In this document: one piece after another, positions 1 through 8,962 of the stretch | Numbering within the stretch: the first letter of the stretch is position 1 | Layout of the letters: every line of letters begins with the position of its first letter | Origin: Saccharopolyspora spinosa NRRL 18395 | Lineage (GTDB): Bacteria; Actinomycetota; Actinomycetes; Mycobacteriales; Pseudonocardiaceae | Assembly (NCBI RefSeq): GCF_000194155.1 | Contig: NZ_GL877879.1 | Span: forward strand, 1,848,637-1,912,636 | DNA: 64,000 bases | Reading direction: 5' to 3' | Position numbers and translations under genes: made by a program | Notes under the pieces: generated by a model | What the model was told of the DNA's origin: nothing | Database searches by the model: none | The model's input: the letters and a program-made list of their open reading frames with translations, nothing else

Positions 1-246
1 CACGCGGAACGATTCATACGCTCCGTTCGCGAAGAGAGCACCAACCGAGTGCTGACCTTCGACAGAGGTCACGCGGAGAAGATCCGCCAGGAACACGCCT
101 GCCACTTCAACACCCATCGGCCCCACCAAGCCCACGACCAGCGGGCACCCCTCGACGACCCGAACGTCATACCGCTGCCGACAGCTCGGATCGAACGCCG
201 AAAAGCCGTGGCGGGACTCATCAACGAGTACCGCCAAGCAGCCTGA
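1..246 (+). pseudogene. transposase C-terminal fragment (integrase core, rve type)
   Basis: Open from the first base of the window in frame 1, so the gene begins to the left. The visible 81 residues contain HFNTHRPHQAHDQ, the usual end of the DDE integrase core of IS3-like transposases, where HRPHQ lies just past the last catalytic Glu. They end INEYRQAA before a TGA. The N-terminal HTH and the first two acidic residues would lie outside the window, so whether the full element is intact cannot be judged. It borders a stretch rich in other mobile-element debris. Confidence 0.75.
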
Positions 247-429
247 CGGCCCGACGAAACCCCAGCTCACAACCAGCGAACCCTTTTTGAAGCACTACGC
301 GAGCCGCAGCGCCACCGCTGGCCGTGGCCTCATCCGGGAGTGGCGGGTGCGGCAGGCCGGATGCAGGCCGCTCGATACGAACGACGACAATCCTGGTAAT
401 GCGAACGTGCCGGAAGAGGGAGTGCGGAG

Positions 430-927
430 ATGTCCAGCTCGGTCAAAGCCGAATCGGCGCGGCCGAACTTCCAGCAGGGTCTAGCTCGTGTGAAAGCTGG
501 CCTGGAGCTCCAGCGGAGCCGCATCCTCGCCTGGACCGAAGCCGCCCCCCAGCGGGTCCCGGGGCTCATGGACCTCAGGGGAACTCCGTCGCAGGACCTC
601 GACTACTACGTCTACGAGCTTGCGCGGCTGCAGGACCTCACCCGCGCGGTACTCCGCGTCTTCGACGAACCCGAGCCGATCAAGATCGCCCTCGCCGCGT
701 TCGACTCACAGATCCCTGATCTTCGGACCATCCGGAACCAACTCACCCACATCGACGGCCGTTCTCGGCTCGTCAACGTGATGTGGTTCGACTCAATCGT
801 CGAGCTCGGCCCCAACGGAACAGTCAAATACCTAGTTGATCCTCGGTACAGGCACCATGACGCCGCGATCGCGCTCGCAGCCGCCCTGCAGGACTTCCTC
901 GAGGCCCCGGCTAAGCCCGAGTCCTAG
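430..927 (+). CDS. hypothetical protein, 165 aa
   Basis: Complete ORF starting ATG with GGAAGAGGGAG just upstream, a credible ribosome site. The product is a soluble 165-residue protein with no signal peptide or membrane segment. Its middle part reads IRNQLTHIDGRSRLVN, which resembles the conserved His/Asn motif of HEPN-like or Abi-associated helical proteins, but that likeness is weak and no family is assigned. It is flanked by transposase fragments on both sides, so it may be a passenger gene of a lost element. Confidence 0.55.
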   Translation: MSSSVKAESARPNFQQGLARVKAGLELQRSRILAWTEAAPQRVPGLMDLRGTPSQDLDYYVYELARLQDLTRAVLRVFDEPEPIKIALAAFDSQIPDLRTIRNQLTHIDGRSRLVNVMWFDSIVELGPNGTVKYLVDPRYRHHDAAIALAAALQDFLEAPAKPES

Positions 928-985
928 CTTACTTAGCCACTTTTCCGGGGCTGTCAAGTTTTCGGTGTAACTGTTGATTTCGGTT

Positions 986-1439
986 CTATCGGCGTCCGGC
1001 GGACAGGCGTCCGTCGAAGGTGATCTCGAAGGCGTTGAGGGCCTTCTTCCAGCGGTTGGACCAGCGCTTGCGGCCCGTCCCGGTGGGATCAAGACTCATG
1101 ATTGCGAGATAGACGCACTTCAAGGCAGCCTGCTCGCTGGGGAAGTGGCCGCGAGCGTTCACCGCGCGGCGGATGCGCGCGTTGATGCTCTCGATGGCGT
1201 TGGTCGTGCAGATGATCGTGCGAATCTCCGGTGTCGAACTGCAAAAACGGCACGAACTCCGCCCACGCGTTGGTCCACAGCCGCACGATCGCCGGGTACC
1301 GGGCCTCCCACTTCTCGCTGAACTCGGCGAACCGGTCCAGCGCCGCTTGCTCCGAGGGCGCGGTGTAGACCGGCTTGAGGTCCTTGGCGATCGCGCTCCA
1401 GTCCTTACGGGAGGCATAACGGAAACTGTGGCGCAGCAA
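986..1439 (-). pseudogene. IS256-family (mutator) transposase, C-terminal remnant with frameshift
   Basis: Two overlapping minus-strand frames together give the end of a mutator-type transposase. The upstream frame has LRHSFRYASRKDWSAIAKDL, then EKWEARYPAIVRLW and FVPFLQFD. The next frame continues EIRTIICTTNAIESINARIR, the typical TTNAIES(I/L)N motif, followed by FPSEQAALKCVYLAI and ending at 986. A single-base indel near 1230 separates the two. The N-terminal half, including the first catalytic Asp residues, is absent, so the gene cannot make transposase. Confidence 0.85.
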
Positions 1440-1477
1440 GTGTTCTCTGAACTAGCAATCTCGCATATTTGGCCTGG

Positions 1478-1665
1478 TCAAAGGATTTTGGTGTCGGTGG
1501 TGACGGTGCGGCCGACCAGGTCGGAAAAGTGGGGCATGCCGAGGTGGACGGTCACGGCGCGTGTGGTCATTTCGTCGAGTTGGGAGAGTTTCTGTTCGGC
1601 TCCGGCGAGGCTGATTTTGAGTCCCTCGACTTCGCCGAGCCATCCTTCGCGTTGGGCTTCTCAGG
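1478..1665 (-). pseudogene. tyrosine-recombinase-type integrase, C-terminal tail fragment
   Basis: A minus-strand frame without a start codon reads GWLGEVEGLKISLAGAEQKL, then LDEMTTRAVTVHLGMP, ending at TGA (1478-1480). The same signature (WFGEVEGIDLTLTFLRQKR then VDLGIP) recurs at 10381-10600. It looks like the coiled, DNA-contacting tail of large actinobacterial integrases from memory of that family. It lies beside, but on the opposite strand to, an integrase N-terminus at 1754, so the two pieces are not from one copy. Confidence 0.5.
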
Positions 1666-1753
1666 GATTCGTCAGTCTGTCGTGTGATGTTGCATTGACC
1701 GCCCGCGTGGCCGGTCCTGCGACGGTTCTTTGGGGGTGTAGCTCTGTGGCTCC

Positions 1754-2040
1754 TTGTTGCTGATCAAGAAGGAACAAAGGTACAGAGTGCGAGCGTTTCG
1801 AGTGCGGATGCCCTCGGGCAGCCGGTATTGGACAGTGATTGACGACGGGCTGAACGTCGAGCCGGTGGCCGATAGGTTCCTGCGGGAGCTGCGGTTCGGC
1901 CGGGACCGGGCCGAGTCGACGACCAAGGCGTACGCGGGCGGGATCGCGTTGTTCCTCCGCTGGTGCGTGCGCACCGGTCGGGACTGGACGACAGCGCTGC
2001 GGACATGGGTTTGTTCATGATCTGGCTGAAGTACACCCCG
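1754..2040 (+). pseudogene. tyrosine recombinase, N-terminal fragment with frameshift
   Basis: The frame starting near 1754 reads SGSRYWTVIDDGLNVEPVAD, then RFLRELRFGRDRAESTTKAY and GGIALFLRWCVRTGRDW, a SAM-like core-binding N-terminal domain of phage integrases. The expected continuation (AADMGLFMIWLKY) is in the next frame, so one base has been gained or lost near 1997. The sequence then breaks into proline-rich nonsense and the catalytic Arg-His-Arg-Tyr domain is missing. The remnant abuts a KaiB-like fragment on the other strand, marking a recombination junction around 2040-2090. Confidence 0.65.
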
Positions 2041-2077
2041 GTCGTTCCTCCGCCGCCACCTCCGCGCGTTCGGCGGC

Positions 2078-2199
2078 GTCGACGCCTCAAGTTCGTAGCG
2101 GCCGGGAACCATGGACTCGCACAACAACCGCAAGTTCGCCACCGCAGCCTGAGACCGCTCCGTCTGCCCCGCCACATACAACCTGAACGAGTACATAGT
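2078..2199 (-). pseudogene. KaiB-like (thioredoxin-fold) N-terminal fragment
   Basis: Minus-strand reading from GTG-ACT-ATG gives MYSFRLYVAGQTERSQAAVA, then NLRLLCESMVPGRYELE. This is the first beta-alpha-beta unit of the KaiB family, with the usual LYVAGxTxxS opening and PGRYELE before the second strand. It stops matching after about 38 residues, where unrelated sequence follows. Full KaiB proteins have about 90-100 residues, so this is a fragment. No KaiC-like ATPase is in the window. The call rests on motif memory. Confidence 0.6.
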
Positions 2200-2456
2200 C
2201 ACCCGAAACAGCACATCCGCCCCACACCGAAACCGAACCCGGGCTGCACCCCCCTTTTGTACCCCCGGACTGTCCACCTTGCCGCCCGCAATGCGGCCCG
2301 GTTACAGGTCTGTAGGCCTTCGCCCGCGTCCTCGCGCAGACCAGGTAACACCGCAGCGAAAGGATGTAAATGCCCGGCGCGCTGAGCTGCGCGGGAACCT
2401 CGACGTCCTTAGCCTGATCCTTGGACACGCCCGAGCCGAGCCCCAGGAGAAGATCT

Positions 2457-3581
2457 GTGGTGGTAGCGTCTGTGACCGCACTCGGGCGAGCATCGTTGCA
2501 CCGGGTCGCGGTCCCACTACTTGAGGCGGTGACGGCACCGCATAGCCCGGACCGCTATCTCGAGATGCTCAACCCAATGTGGTCGCTGCGCGAGGTGCGG
2601 GCCAAGATCGTCGATGTGCGGCGCCCCGCTGTTGGCAGCGTCACGCTGTTGTTGCGGCCGAACGGAAACTGGCGGGGTTTCCGCGCTGGACAGCATGTTG
2701 CGGTCACCATCGAGATCGACGGGGTGCGTCGGACTCGCTGTTACTCACTGGCCTGTTCGGCGCACTGCCCCGACGGGCTGCTGGAACTCACCGTTGCCGC
2801 GGAGCCGGAAGGCCTGGTTTCCGGCTATCTGCACTCCGACGCCGGGCCCGGCACTGTGGTTCGGCTGTCGCAGGCGCAGGGCGGTTTCACGCTGCCGGAC
2901 TACCGTCCTGAGCACATTCTGCTGATCAGCGGTGGCAGTGGGATCACACCGGTGATGTCGATGCTGCGCACGCTGTGCCAGGACGGTTTCTGCGCGGTGG
3001 ACGGTGCCGGACGGGTCACCTTCCTGCATTACGCCCGCAGCGCTGCCCACGTCGCCTACCTCGACGAACTGGCGGCGCTGGCCGCCGCGCACCCCGGGCT
3101 GCGCCTGCTGCGCGCCTACACCCGCGACAGCGGCGGCGAGCTCGCCGGCCGGTTCGATGCAAGGCACCTGCCCAGTCTCGGCTCCGACTCGGCGGCGTGG
3201 GTGTGCGGGCCTGCCGGACTGGTCGACGCGGTCCGCGCGCACTGGGAGCGCACCGGGATCAGCGTGCCGCTGCAGACCGAGCAGTTCACCGCACCCACGC
3301 CTGCGCTGCCCGCCGACGACGGCGAGCCTTACGGCGAGGTGTGCTTCACCCGGAGCCGCCACCGGGTGGCCAACACCGGCGAGACCCTGCTCGAGCAGGC
3401 CGAGGCCGCTGGCCTCAACCCCGAGTTCGGCTGCCGGATGGGCATCTGCCTCACCTGCACCAGCCGCAAGACGACCGGCAGCGTCCGGCACCTGCACACC
3501 GGTGAGTTGTCCACCGATCCGGACTCCGAGATCCAGATCTGCTCCACCGTGCCCGTGGGTGACGTCGCCGTCGACCTGTAG
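2457..3581 (+). CDS. flavodoxin/ferredoxin reductase-type electron-transfer protein (FAD, NAD(P)H and 2Fe-2S domains)
   Basis: A 374-residue NAD(P)H oxidoreductase that probably passes electrons to the desaturase encoded 27 bp downstream, as Rv3230c does for DesA3 in mycobacteria. Order of domains: FAD-binding barrel with RCYSLA at residues 94-99, NAD(P)-binding fold with GGSGITP at 159-165, and a C-terminal plant-type 2Fe-2S domain with Cys at about 326, 331, 334 and 362 (CX4CX2C plus a distant C). GTG at 2457 is chosen over the longer TTG at 2421 because AGGAGA (2445-2450) sits 6 bases before it and homologues start close to this point. Very likely co-transcribed with the desaturase. Confidence 0.85.
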   Translation: MVVASVTALGRASLHRVAVPLLEAVTAPHSPDRYLEMLNPMWSLREVRAKIVDVRRPAVGSVTLLLRPNGNWRGFRAGQHVAVTIEIDGVRRTRCYSLACSAHCPDGLLELTVAAEPEGLVSGYLHSDAGPGTVVRLSQAQGGFTLPDYRPEHILLISGGSGITPVMSMLRTLCQDGFCAVDGAGRVTFLHYARSAAHVAYLDELAALAAAHPGLRLLRAYTRDSGGELAGRFDARHLPSLGSDSAAWVCGPAGLVDAVRAHWERTGISVPLQTEQFTAPTPALPADDGEPYGEVCFTRSRHRVANTGETLLEQAEAAGLNPEFGCRMGICLTCTSRKTTGSVRHLHTGELSTDPDSEIQICSTVPVGDVAVDL

Positions 3582-3608
3582 CCGCCTACCGCCCTGAAAG
3601 GAGTCATT

Positions 3609-4721
3609 ATGCCGCATAACACGCCTGCCCTCACACCCGAGCAGTGCGACGCCTTCGGCGCCGAGATGGACGCGCTGCGCCAACGCATCGTCGCCGACCT
3701 CGGCACCGAGGACGCCGAGTACATCCGCCAGGTCCTCCGCGCGCAGCGCGTGCTGGAGGTCACCGGCCGCAGCCTGCTCTTCGCCGGCTTCCTGCCACCC
3801 GCGTGGCTCGGCGGCGTCACGGCATTGTCCCTGTCCAAGATCCTCGACAACATGGAGATCGGCCACAACGTCCTGCACGGCCAATACGACTGGCTGCGCG
3901 ACGAGGCACTCAACTCCCAAACCTTCGAAATGGATCTCGTCGCACCTGCCGAGCTGTGGAAACGCTCGCACAACTTCGGCCACCACACCTACACCAACAT
4001 CGTCGGCAAGGACCGCGACATCGGCTACTGGATCCTGCGGGTCACCCCCGAGCAGCGCTGGACCCCCTACTACCTGGGCAACCCGGTCTACGCGGCGCTG
4101 CTGTCGGTGATCTTCCAGTGGGGCGTGATGCTGCACGACCTCGAGGCCGAACGGGTCGTCTCCGGGGAGAAGGGCTGGGACGAGGTCTCGGCCGACGCCA
4201 AGAAGATGGCCGCCAAGGCGCTGCGCCAAGTGGCCAAGGACTACCTGCTGTTCCCCGCACTGACCGGCCCGCTGGCCCCGCTCACCTTCGCCGGCAACGC
4301 CACGGCGAACCTGGTCCGTAACCTATGGGGCTTCTCGATCATCTTCTGCGGGCACTTCCCAGACGACGTCGCTACCTTCACCGAGGAAGAGGCCGCGAAC
4401 GAAACCCGCGGGCAATGGTACGTACGCCAGCTGCTCGGCTCTGCGAACATCACCGGCAGCAGGCTGTTCCACCTGCTCTCCGGCAACCTCAGCCACCAGA
4501 TCGAGCACCACCTGTTCCCCGACATCCCCGCACGGCGCTACCCCCAGATCGCCGAAGAGGTACGCGACGCCTGCCGCCGCTACGGACTGCCTTACAACAC
4601 CGGACCCCTGCACCGACAGCTCGGGTCCGTCGCCCGCAAACTCATCAGACTCGCACTACCCGGCAGCGGACCAGACGACAAGCACACCGAAGAACGAGCC
4701 GCAAAACCCCAGGCGGCCTAA
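3609..4721 (+). CDS. membrane fatty acid desaturase (DesA3-like, acyl-CoA/acyl-lipid delta-9 type)
   Basis: A 370-residue di-iron membrane desaturase. The three His boxes are all present: HNVLH (86-90), HNFGHH (121-126) and HQIEHH (296-301), the ligands of the di-iron centre. Hydrophobic stretches around 55-75, 160-175 and 215-250 fit the membrane-embedded topology of the family. Introducing a double bond into a saturated acyl chain is the expected reaction, using electrons from the reductase just upstream. AAAGGAG lies 7 bases before the ATG. The substrate (stearoyl-CoA or phospholipid acyl chain) is inferred from family membership only. Confidence 0.9.
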   Translation: MPHNTPALTPEQCDAFGAEMDALRQRIVADLGTEDAEYIRQVLRAQRVLEVTGRSLLFAGFLPPAWLGGVTALSLSKILDNMEIGHNVLHGQYDWLRDEALNSQTFEMDLVAPAELWKRSHNFGHHTYTNIVGKDRDIGYWILRVTPEQRWTPYYLGNPVYAALLSVIFQWGVMLHDLEAERVVSGEKGWDEVSADAKKMAAKALRQVAKDYLLFPALTGPLAPLTFAGNATANLVRNLWGFSIIFCGHFPDDVATFTEEEAANETRGQWYVRQLLGSANITGSRLFHLLSGNLSHQIEHHLFPDIPARRYPQIAEEVRDACRRYGLPYNTGPLHRQLGSVARKLIRLALPGSGPDDKHTEERAAKPQAA

Positions 4722-4891
4722 CGAGTACAGCGGCATCGATCAGCCGTACGCGCCGGGCCACCGCTGGGACGGCTACGAAGTCAATTCGTCTTGCCACCAA
4801 CGGGGTTCGAGTCGCCCGACGCGGGGAACGAACGGATGACACAAGATGCATAGCACCGGTCGGCATGGCCGTGCGTGGCCAGAAGACAGGC

Positions 4892-5240
4892 CTATTCGAC
4901 GATGCGGACCTGGATTTCAATCGCGATGAGCAAGGGGGCTGCCAAGATGTTCATGGTGTCCAACCGCCTGAGGCTGGAGCCGTTGACGAGCTTGGTCGCC
5001 TGTTGGTACCGCGCGAGCGCTTCGCAGACGATCACGAAGGCGTCGGTGTCCCAAGGGGTCAGCACGCCGACCGCGATCAGGCTGGGCGTTAGCCGGTCCC
5101 AGACCGCTCGGGCATCCTCGGACAGGCTCTCGGGCGGCGGCACACCCCGGAACCGGTTCCTCGTTGTTGATCCGATCCGACCAGTCGCCGTGCAGCACCT
5201 TGAGCGCCGTCGGCTTCGTCTTCGTTCCGCGTGCGCCCAC
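4892..5240 (-). pseudogene. phage terminase small subunit (P27-like), frameshifted
   Basis: GTG at 5240, after a GAGG site, opens MGARGTKTKPTALKVLHGDW, then SDRINNEEPVPG, the basic N-terminus of P27-type terminase small subunits. The frame then changes near 5145 and continues as PPPESLSEDARAVWDRLTPS, LIAVGVLTPWDTDAFV and ALARYQQATKLVNG. Both parts match the family in order, so one indel has split the gene. It is an isolated phage packaging gene with no large subunit, portal or capsid gene nearby. Confidence 0.75.
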
Positions 5241-5452
5241 GGTTGCCTCCTCTGCAGTCGGGTGGAGACGACGAAGCCCTCGCCAGGTGAGCAGTCGCAG
5301 GGCGGGGAGGCTTCGGCGCGTCGGCGGGGATTAGGTACCGGAGCTGCGGCCACCAGCCGCGCCCGGTGAGCGGATGCCGAGCCGACGAGCGGCCCCGCGA
5401 ATCATCGTGCCACTAACGGAGAACGCACGACGCATCGTGCTACCTCCTCTTC

Positions 5453-5660
5453 TTACTCCTCATCCATCGGCACACCGAGCACTCGGGCCACGGCGTAGCC
5501 GTCCATGTCCTTGTCGCCGATGCCCATGAGCTTCGCGTTGCGCAGGAACCGTTCCTTGTCCTCGCGCGACTTGACGCAGATCGCCAGCCAGTACTCCGAG
5601 TCCGTGGCGAGCCGAAACCGCTCGGCTTCCCGCTTCGCCCGATCGCGGAACCCCTAGTAC
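5453..5660 (-). pseudogene. phage-related hypothetical protein, C-terminal fragment
   Basis: A minus-strand frame lacking a start reads FRDRAKREAERFRLATDSEY, WLAICVKSREDKERFLRNAK and DKDMDGYAVARVLGVPMDEE, ending TAA at 5453. The pattern (EYW.cvcf.tre.ke.FL, then gDKY.DG..vA..lGi) is one I associate with small conserved phage proteins encoded near terminases. About 65 residues remain. Upstream sequence does not continue it. It is on the same strand as the broken terminase gene and 213 bp downstream, so both probably come from one lost prophage. Confidence 0.5.
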
Positions 5661-5783
5661 TGACCCAGGCGCCGGTGTCACCGTGGCATGTCTTGGGCGA
5701 AGGTGATCGGGGCCTGTTCGGCGCTGGGGTGGCCCACACGGCAGCAGGCCACCCCAGCGATTTCCGACTGAAGCGGCTCCTCG

Positions 5784-6146
5784 CTAGGTGCAGACGTAGG
5801 CCTCGCCCACGAATGGTGTGCTGTTCGAACTGCTGCCACCAGGGCGGATAGACCAAGCGATATCCCAGTTGACACGCCGCATATACACGGTCACGGGCAG
5901 GTTGTTGACGTAAGAGTTGACGTGCTCATCGAGCCCAAAAGCGTTGAGCCCCCAACAACCGGCTCCGGTTCTCTCGGTCACGAAGTGCATGTCGGTGAAT
6001 CCGGTGTTGTAGTACAGACACAGACCGTTAGATCTGCAGGCCTCAACGGCAGAAGCCTGCGGTCCGGCCACGGCACCGGTGGTCGCCAGTGTCACCGCGG
6101 CAGCGACGGCGAGCCCGCCTCGCGCTGCCCGTCGGGTGAATCTCAT
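5784..6146 (-). CDS. secreted peptidase-inhibitor-I36-like small protein
   Basis: 120 residues. The first 30 form a clear Sec signal: basic MRFTRRAARGG, a hydrophobic AVAAAVTLATTGAVAG core, then ASA. The mature part begins ACRSNGLCLYYNTGFTDMHF, which fits the beta/gamma-crystallin-like I36 inhibitor family of actinomycetes, with C..GxLCLYY and a later GCWGLN. Four cysteines could pair. ATG at 6146 has AGAGGG 8 bases upstream; the ATG two codons earlier is too close to that site. Target protease unknown. It stands alone between phage debris and an empty stretch. Confidence 0.75.
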   Translation of the reverse strand: MRFTRRAARGGLAVAAAVTLATTGAVAGPQASAVEACRSNGLCLYYNTGFTDMHFVTERTGAGCWGLNAFGLDEHVNSYVNNLPVTVYMRRVNWDIAWSIRPGGSSSNSTPFVGEAYVCT

Positions 6147-6152
6147 TGGCAT

Positions 6153-7042
6153 TTCCCTCTCGTCCGATTGGTGCCCGGGCCGTTCCGGGCCCCGCACACA
6201 CTGCCCGGATCGGAGACGTCGTTGTCTCAGAGCGAGCACATTCACCCGGACAGAGGCATGCGCGCCCACCGTCGTGTCGCGAATCCGCGCGGCCGCGGTC
6301 GACCCGGGCCGCACGCTCACCCTGATGGTCTGCGGTCCCGGCATGGCCGGATGGGGCTACATCCACCCGGCCGACTGGTCGTTCACGGCCGCCATACCCG
6401 GCGCGGTCTCTCGAACACCAGCGCGCGCTGAACCCGCACCGCCAGTGAACCCGGCCCGCTCGGACGTGGACGTCAGCGGACCGGGCGCAGTGCGGTCCGC
6501 TCGACGAACGACCGGAACTCGATCATGCCGATCTTGAGGACCGGGAGAATTGCGCAAGGTTGGAATATCTGCCCTTCCCCAGTTGCCAACGTCGACCCGG
6601 AAACCGGCCGCACCTACGTGGTCTTCGAGCCCCGCGTGAAGCACGCCAGCCCACAACGCACGCCGTCGCACACGCTGTAATCGCGGATATCAGAACCTGC
6701 GGAATGGGGCCACGGCTGCGGCGGCCGTCCTGCAATCCCTGCTGCAGGAGCGCCGGCGATCCCTGCCCCGGCAGGCATTCACGGTCTCAGCTGGGCGAAG
6801 GGGACAGGCGTTTCACATGGGATGACCGCCGCGTGCCGAAGGTATAAGTCGGCTGGCCTGCTTGCCAGCGGGTAGCAGCAGCTCGCAGCGTCCATTCCTA
6901 CGGTGCGTCATGCTGTGGGTTGATCCGGTACATCCGGGTCCGGAAGCGCTCCTACTCGCCGGGGTCGCGCTGAAGCAGGACATCATCGCTCTACTCGACG
7001 TGGTCACCACCGTGCCAGACGTGGCGTCCTAACGACTGCGAT
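6153..7042. other. 890-bp stretch without a convincing gene
   Basis: No frame here has sustained family-like sequence. Two short pieces may be relics. A plus-strand frame around 6575-6680 reads NVDPETGRTYVVFEPRVKHA and ends at a stop, and a 40-codon ORF at 6910-7032 ends LKQDIIALLDVVTTVPDVAS. Neither has a good ribosome site or a recognisable family. The stretch separates the I36-like gene from the hemerythrin gene, both on the minus strand. Confidence 0.5.
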
Positions 7043-7595
7043 CACCTGCTACGGCGGGCCAGGGCGTCGCGCATCCGGTCGATCAGCCCGAGGCCGGGGT
7101 CCAGGAGCATGTTCGCCGGCGGGCGGTCCGGTGTGGACGGGTCGGCGCGGAGTCCTTGGCCATGATGATCTGCGCGCCGAGCTCCCGCAACTGCTCAGCG
7201 CTGCACGTCTGCTGCAAACGCGGGAACAGATCGTTCTCTTCGTCGGAGACGTGGTGGCGGATGTCCTCGATGAGCTTGCGGGTGAGCTGATCGAACTCTG
7301 TTTCTGCGGGATCCATGCCCTCCAGCTGCTTCATGACATGCTCCGCCTCAGCGTGCTCATGGATCTCGTGGTCGGCGATCTGGTCGCCGTCCGGCAGTGC
7401 CTGCCTGACCGCGGGGTACAGGTATTGCTCCTCGGCGACGGAGTGACGGACGAGCTCAGTGATGATGTGGTCGACGAGGTCCCTCCGCTGCCGGTCGGAC
7501 AGCCCGCCGTTTTCGTAATCACGGAACGCCTCATCGACATGTCGGTGGTCAGCGACCAAGACGTCGACGACATTGCCCTGTTGTGGCATGGTCAT
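7043..7595 (-). CDS. hemerythrin HHE-domain protein (C-terminal frameshift)
   Basis: Two helical HHE repeats: VADHRHVDEAF, then VRHSVAEEQYLYPA for the first, and DHEIHEHAEAEHVMKQLEG, then DIRHHVSDEENDLFPRLQ for the second. The His/Glu/Asp ligands of a non-haem di-iron site are all visible, so oxygen, NO or iron handling in the cytoplasm is expected. The uninterrupted frame runs 7083-7595 and ends in an odd Arg-rich tail. The alternative frame continues PPANMLLDPGLGLIDRMRDA to a TGA at 7043, which resembles the normal tail of the family. A one-base indel near 7120 is therefore likely, affecting only the last 20-25 residues. Confidence 0.8.
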
Positions 7596-7828
7596 GCTCC
7601 TCTCTGCACCGTCATGCAGTCACGCCCATTCGTCTTTCCCCAGTCGGGTATCGCCACACCACGGTGCAGCTCATCGCCCCTGGCGAGAAACGACGATCTC
7701 CAGCAGCAACAGAGCTACTGCGGCGACCGAGATCGCGCCCAGCGCGCCAATCACCCTGAGCGAGCACTGACGAGTTCAGGCAATGGACGTCGGGTGTTGA
7801 TGATCGCAGCAGCGGGTAGGACGTGGTT

Positions 7829-8080
7829 ATGGCCAAGGACAAGAAGACCAGCAAGATCGTCACCGATCCAGACCAAGCCCTTGCCCGCGCGCGGGCGGCC
7901 GCCGAACAGATCAAACCGAAGGATGAGGCTTTGTACTGGGCGACGATCGCTCAAGCCCTACTCTTGAGCGAGATGCGCGACATGATTCGCGACACACGCA
8001 CTCACCAAGGCGGGAGCGTGGAACTACCCGAGCACGCGCCGCCACGGGAAACCGCCAAGGTCACCGTCGTCGAGAAGTAG
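7829..8080 (+). CDS. hypothetical protein, 83 aa
   Basis: Small soluble ORF. ATG at 7829 is preferred to GTG at 7823 because GTAGGA lies 7 bases before it. The product is charged and helical: a Lys-rich start MAKDKKTSKIV, then DQALARARAAAEQIKPKDEA, then a hydrophobic helix WATIAQALLLSEMRDMI. No family recognised. It is followed by an IS4-type transposase fragment on the same strand, which may have truncated its original downstream partner. Confidence 0.45.
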   Translation: MAKDKKTSKIVTDPDQALARARAAAEQIKPKDEALYWATIAQALLLSEMRDMIRDTRTHQGGSVELPEHAPPRETAKVTVVEK

Positions 8081-8146
8081 CACAACGTGGTGGTCGCCGA
8101 GGTGCCCAGCTGCTGCCGGTCCTCATCCGATGCCCCTATTTAGAAC

Positions 8147-8655
8147 AGGAGGTCTGGGCCTTGCTCGTCCTCTACCAACTGTTGCGCATGGCCATGGTCA
8201 CCGCCGTGGAAACCAGCCCCGGCACCGACCCCGACCGAGCCAGCTTCACCACCGCTCTGGAAACCGCCCGCGACCAGCTCACCGCAGCCTGCGGCATCTG
8301 CCCCGCCGGACCGGTCGACCTGCTCGGCGCGATCGGACGAGCCGTTCTCGACACCCTCCTGCCCACCCGCCGACCCCGCTACAGCGCCCGCAAACTCAAA
8401 AGCAGCACGTCCCGATACCACCACCGCGACGACGACCGCCCCGAGCACACCACCACGATCACCGCCATCGACATCGCCCTGCACGCCCCCAACAGCCACC
8501 CAGCCAAACGAAACCGCAGACAATCACCAACCCGCCGCGACCGAGTCACAGCGATCATGAACACCGGCCCCCACCGCGCCTGGCACGGCAGACAACTCGC
8601 CGAACCGGAGGTTGCGGGTCGATTCGTCGGTAGGTTGGTTCGACGCTTCGTCTGA
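8147..8655 (+). pseudogene. IS4-family transposase, C-terminal fragment
   Basis: The frame opens without a start as QEVWALLVLYQLLRMAMVTA, then DPDRASFTTALETARDQLTA, then SARKLKSSTSRYHHRD and HTTTITAIDIALHA. This order is typical of the end of actinobacterial IS4-group transposases that carry an insertion domain. The catalytic DDE part upstream is missing. The last 40 residues after IALHA look unrelated, so the right border of the fragment is near 8500. Nonfunctional. Confidence 0.7.
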
Positions 8656-8962
8656 GCGTGGCGCGGTAGTCCCGTGCTGGTGTCCGGTCATCCGGGTGAG
8701 GACAGCGCTGGACGTCTCCTGGGCCCGGTAGCCGACCTCGGCGACGATGCCGTGACGGTCCCGCCTGTGGTCTCAAATGAATGTTTCGCCGAGTTGCGAG
8801 GAGGCTGTCCGTCCAGAGTGGAGGAGAAGTGATGAAGGCGAGAAGACCCCACACCCTGCCACTTTCAACATATAGCGGACTGGGGGGCTTGCGGCAAGAC
8901 CCGGGTCGTACCTCAGAATGACCGGCCGAATGCCAGAACCTGCGGAAATGGGGAGTTGCGAA
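8656..8962 (+). promoter_or_regulatory. upstream region of glycosyltransferase gene, with a 29-codon leader-like ORF (8832-8921)
   Basis: No long gene. A 29-codon ORF starts ATG at 8832 behind a very strong GGAGGAG (8820-8826) and reads MKARRPHTLPLSTYSGLGGL then RQDPGRTSE. Its TGA (8919-8921) overlaps an in-frame ATG of the downstream glycosyltransferase (8918) in the form ATGA. That arrangement is typical of translational coupling or leader-peptide attenuation. Whether it is translated is not known. Confidence 0.4.

Noticed and set aside
2745-4229. Long minus-strand open frame across the reductase and desaturase genes
   Set aside because: Gln/Val/Gly-rich antisense shadow of two convincing plus-strand genes; common in high-GC DNA.
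4780-4830. tRNA 3'-end-like GGGGTTCGAGTCGCC near phage remnants, a possible att site
   Set aside because: The T stem does not pair and no acceptor or anticodon arm can be drawn; no matching repeat found on the other side.
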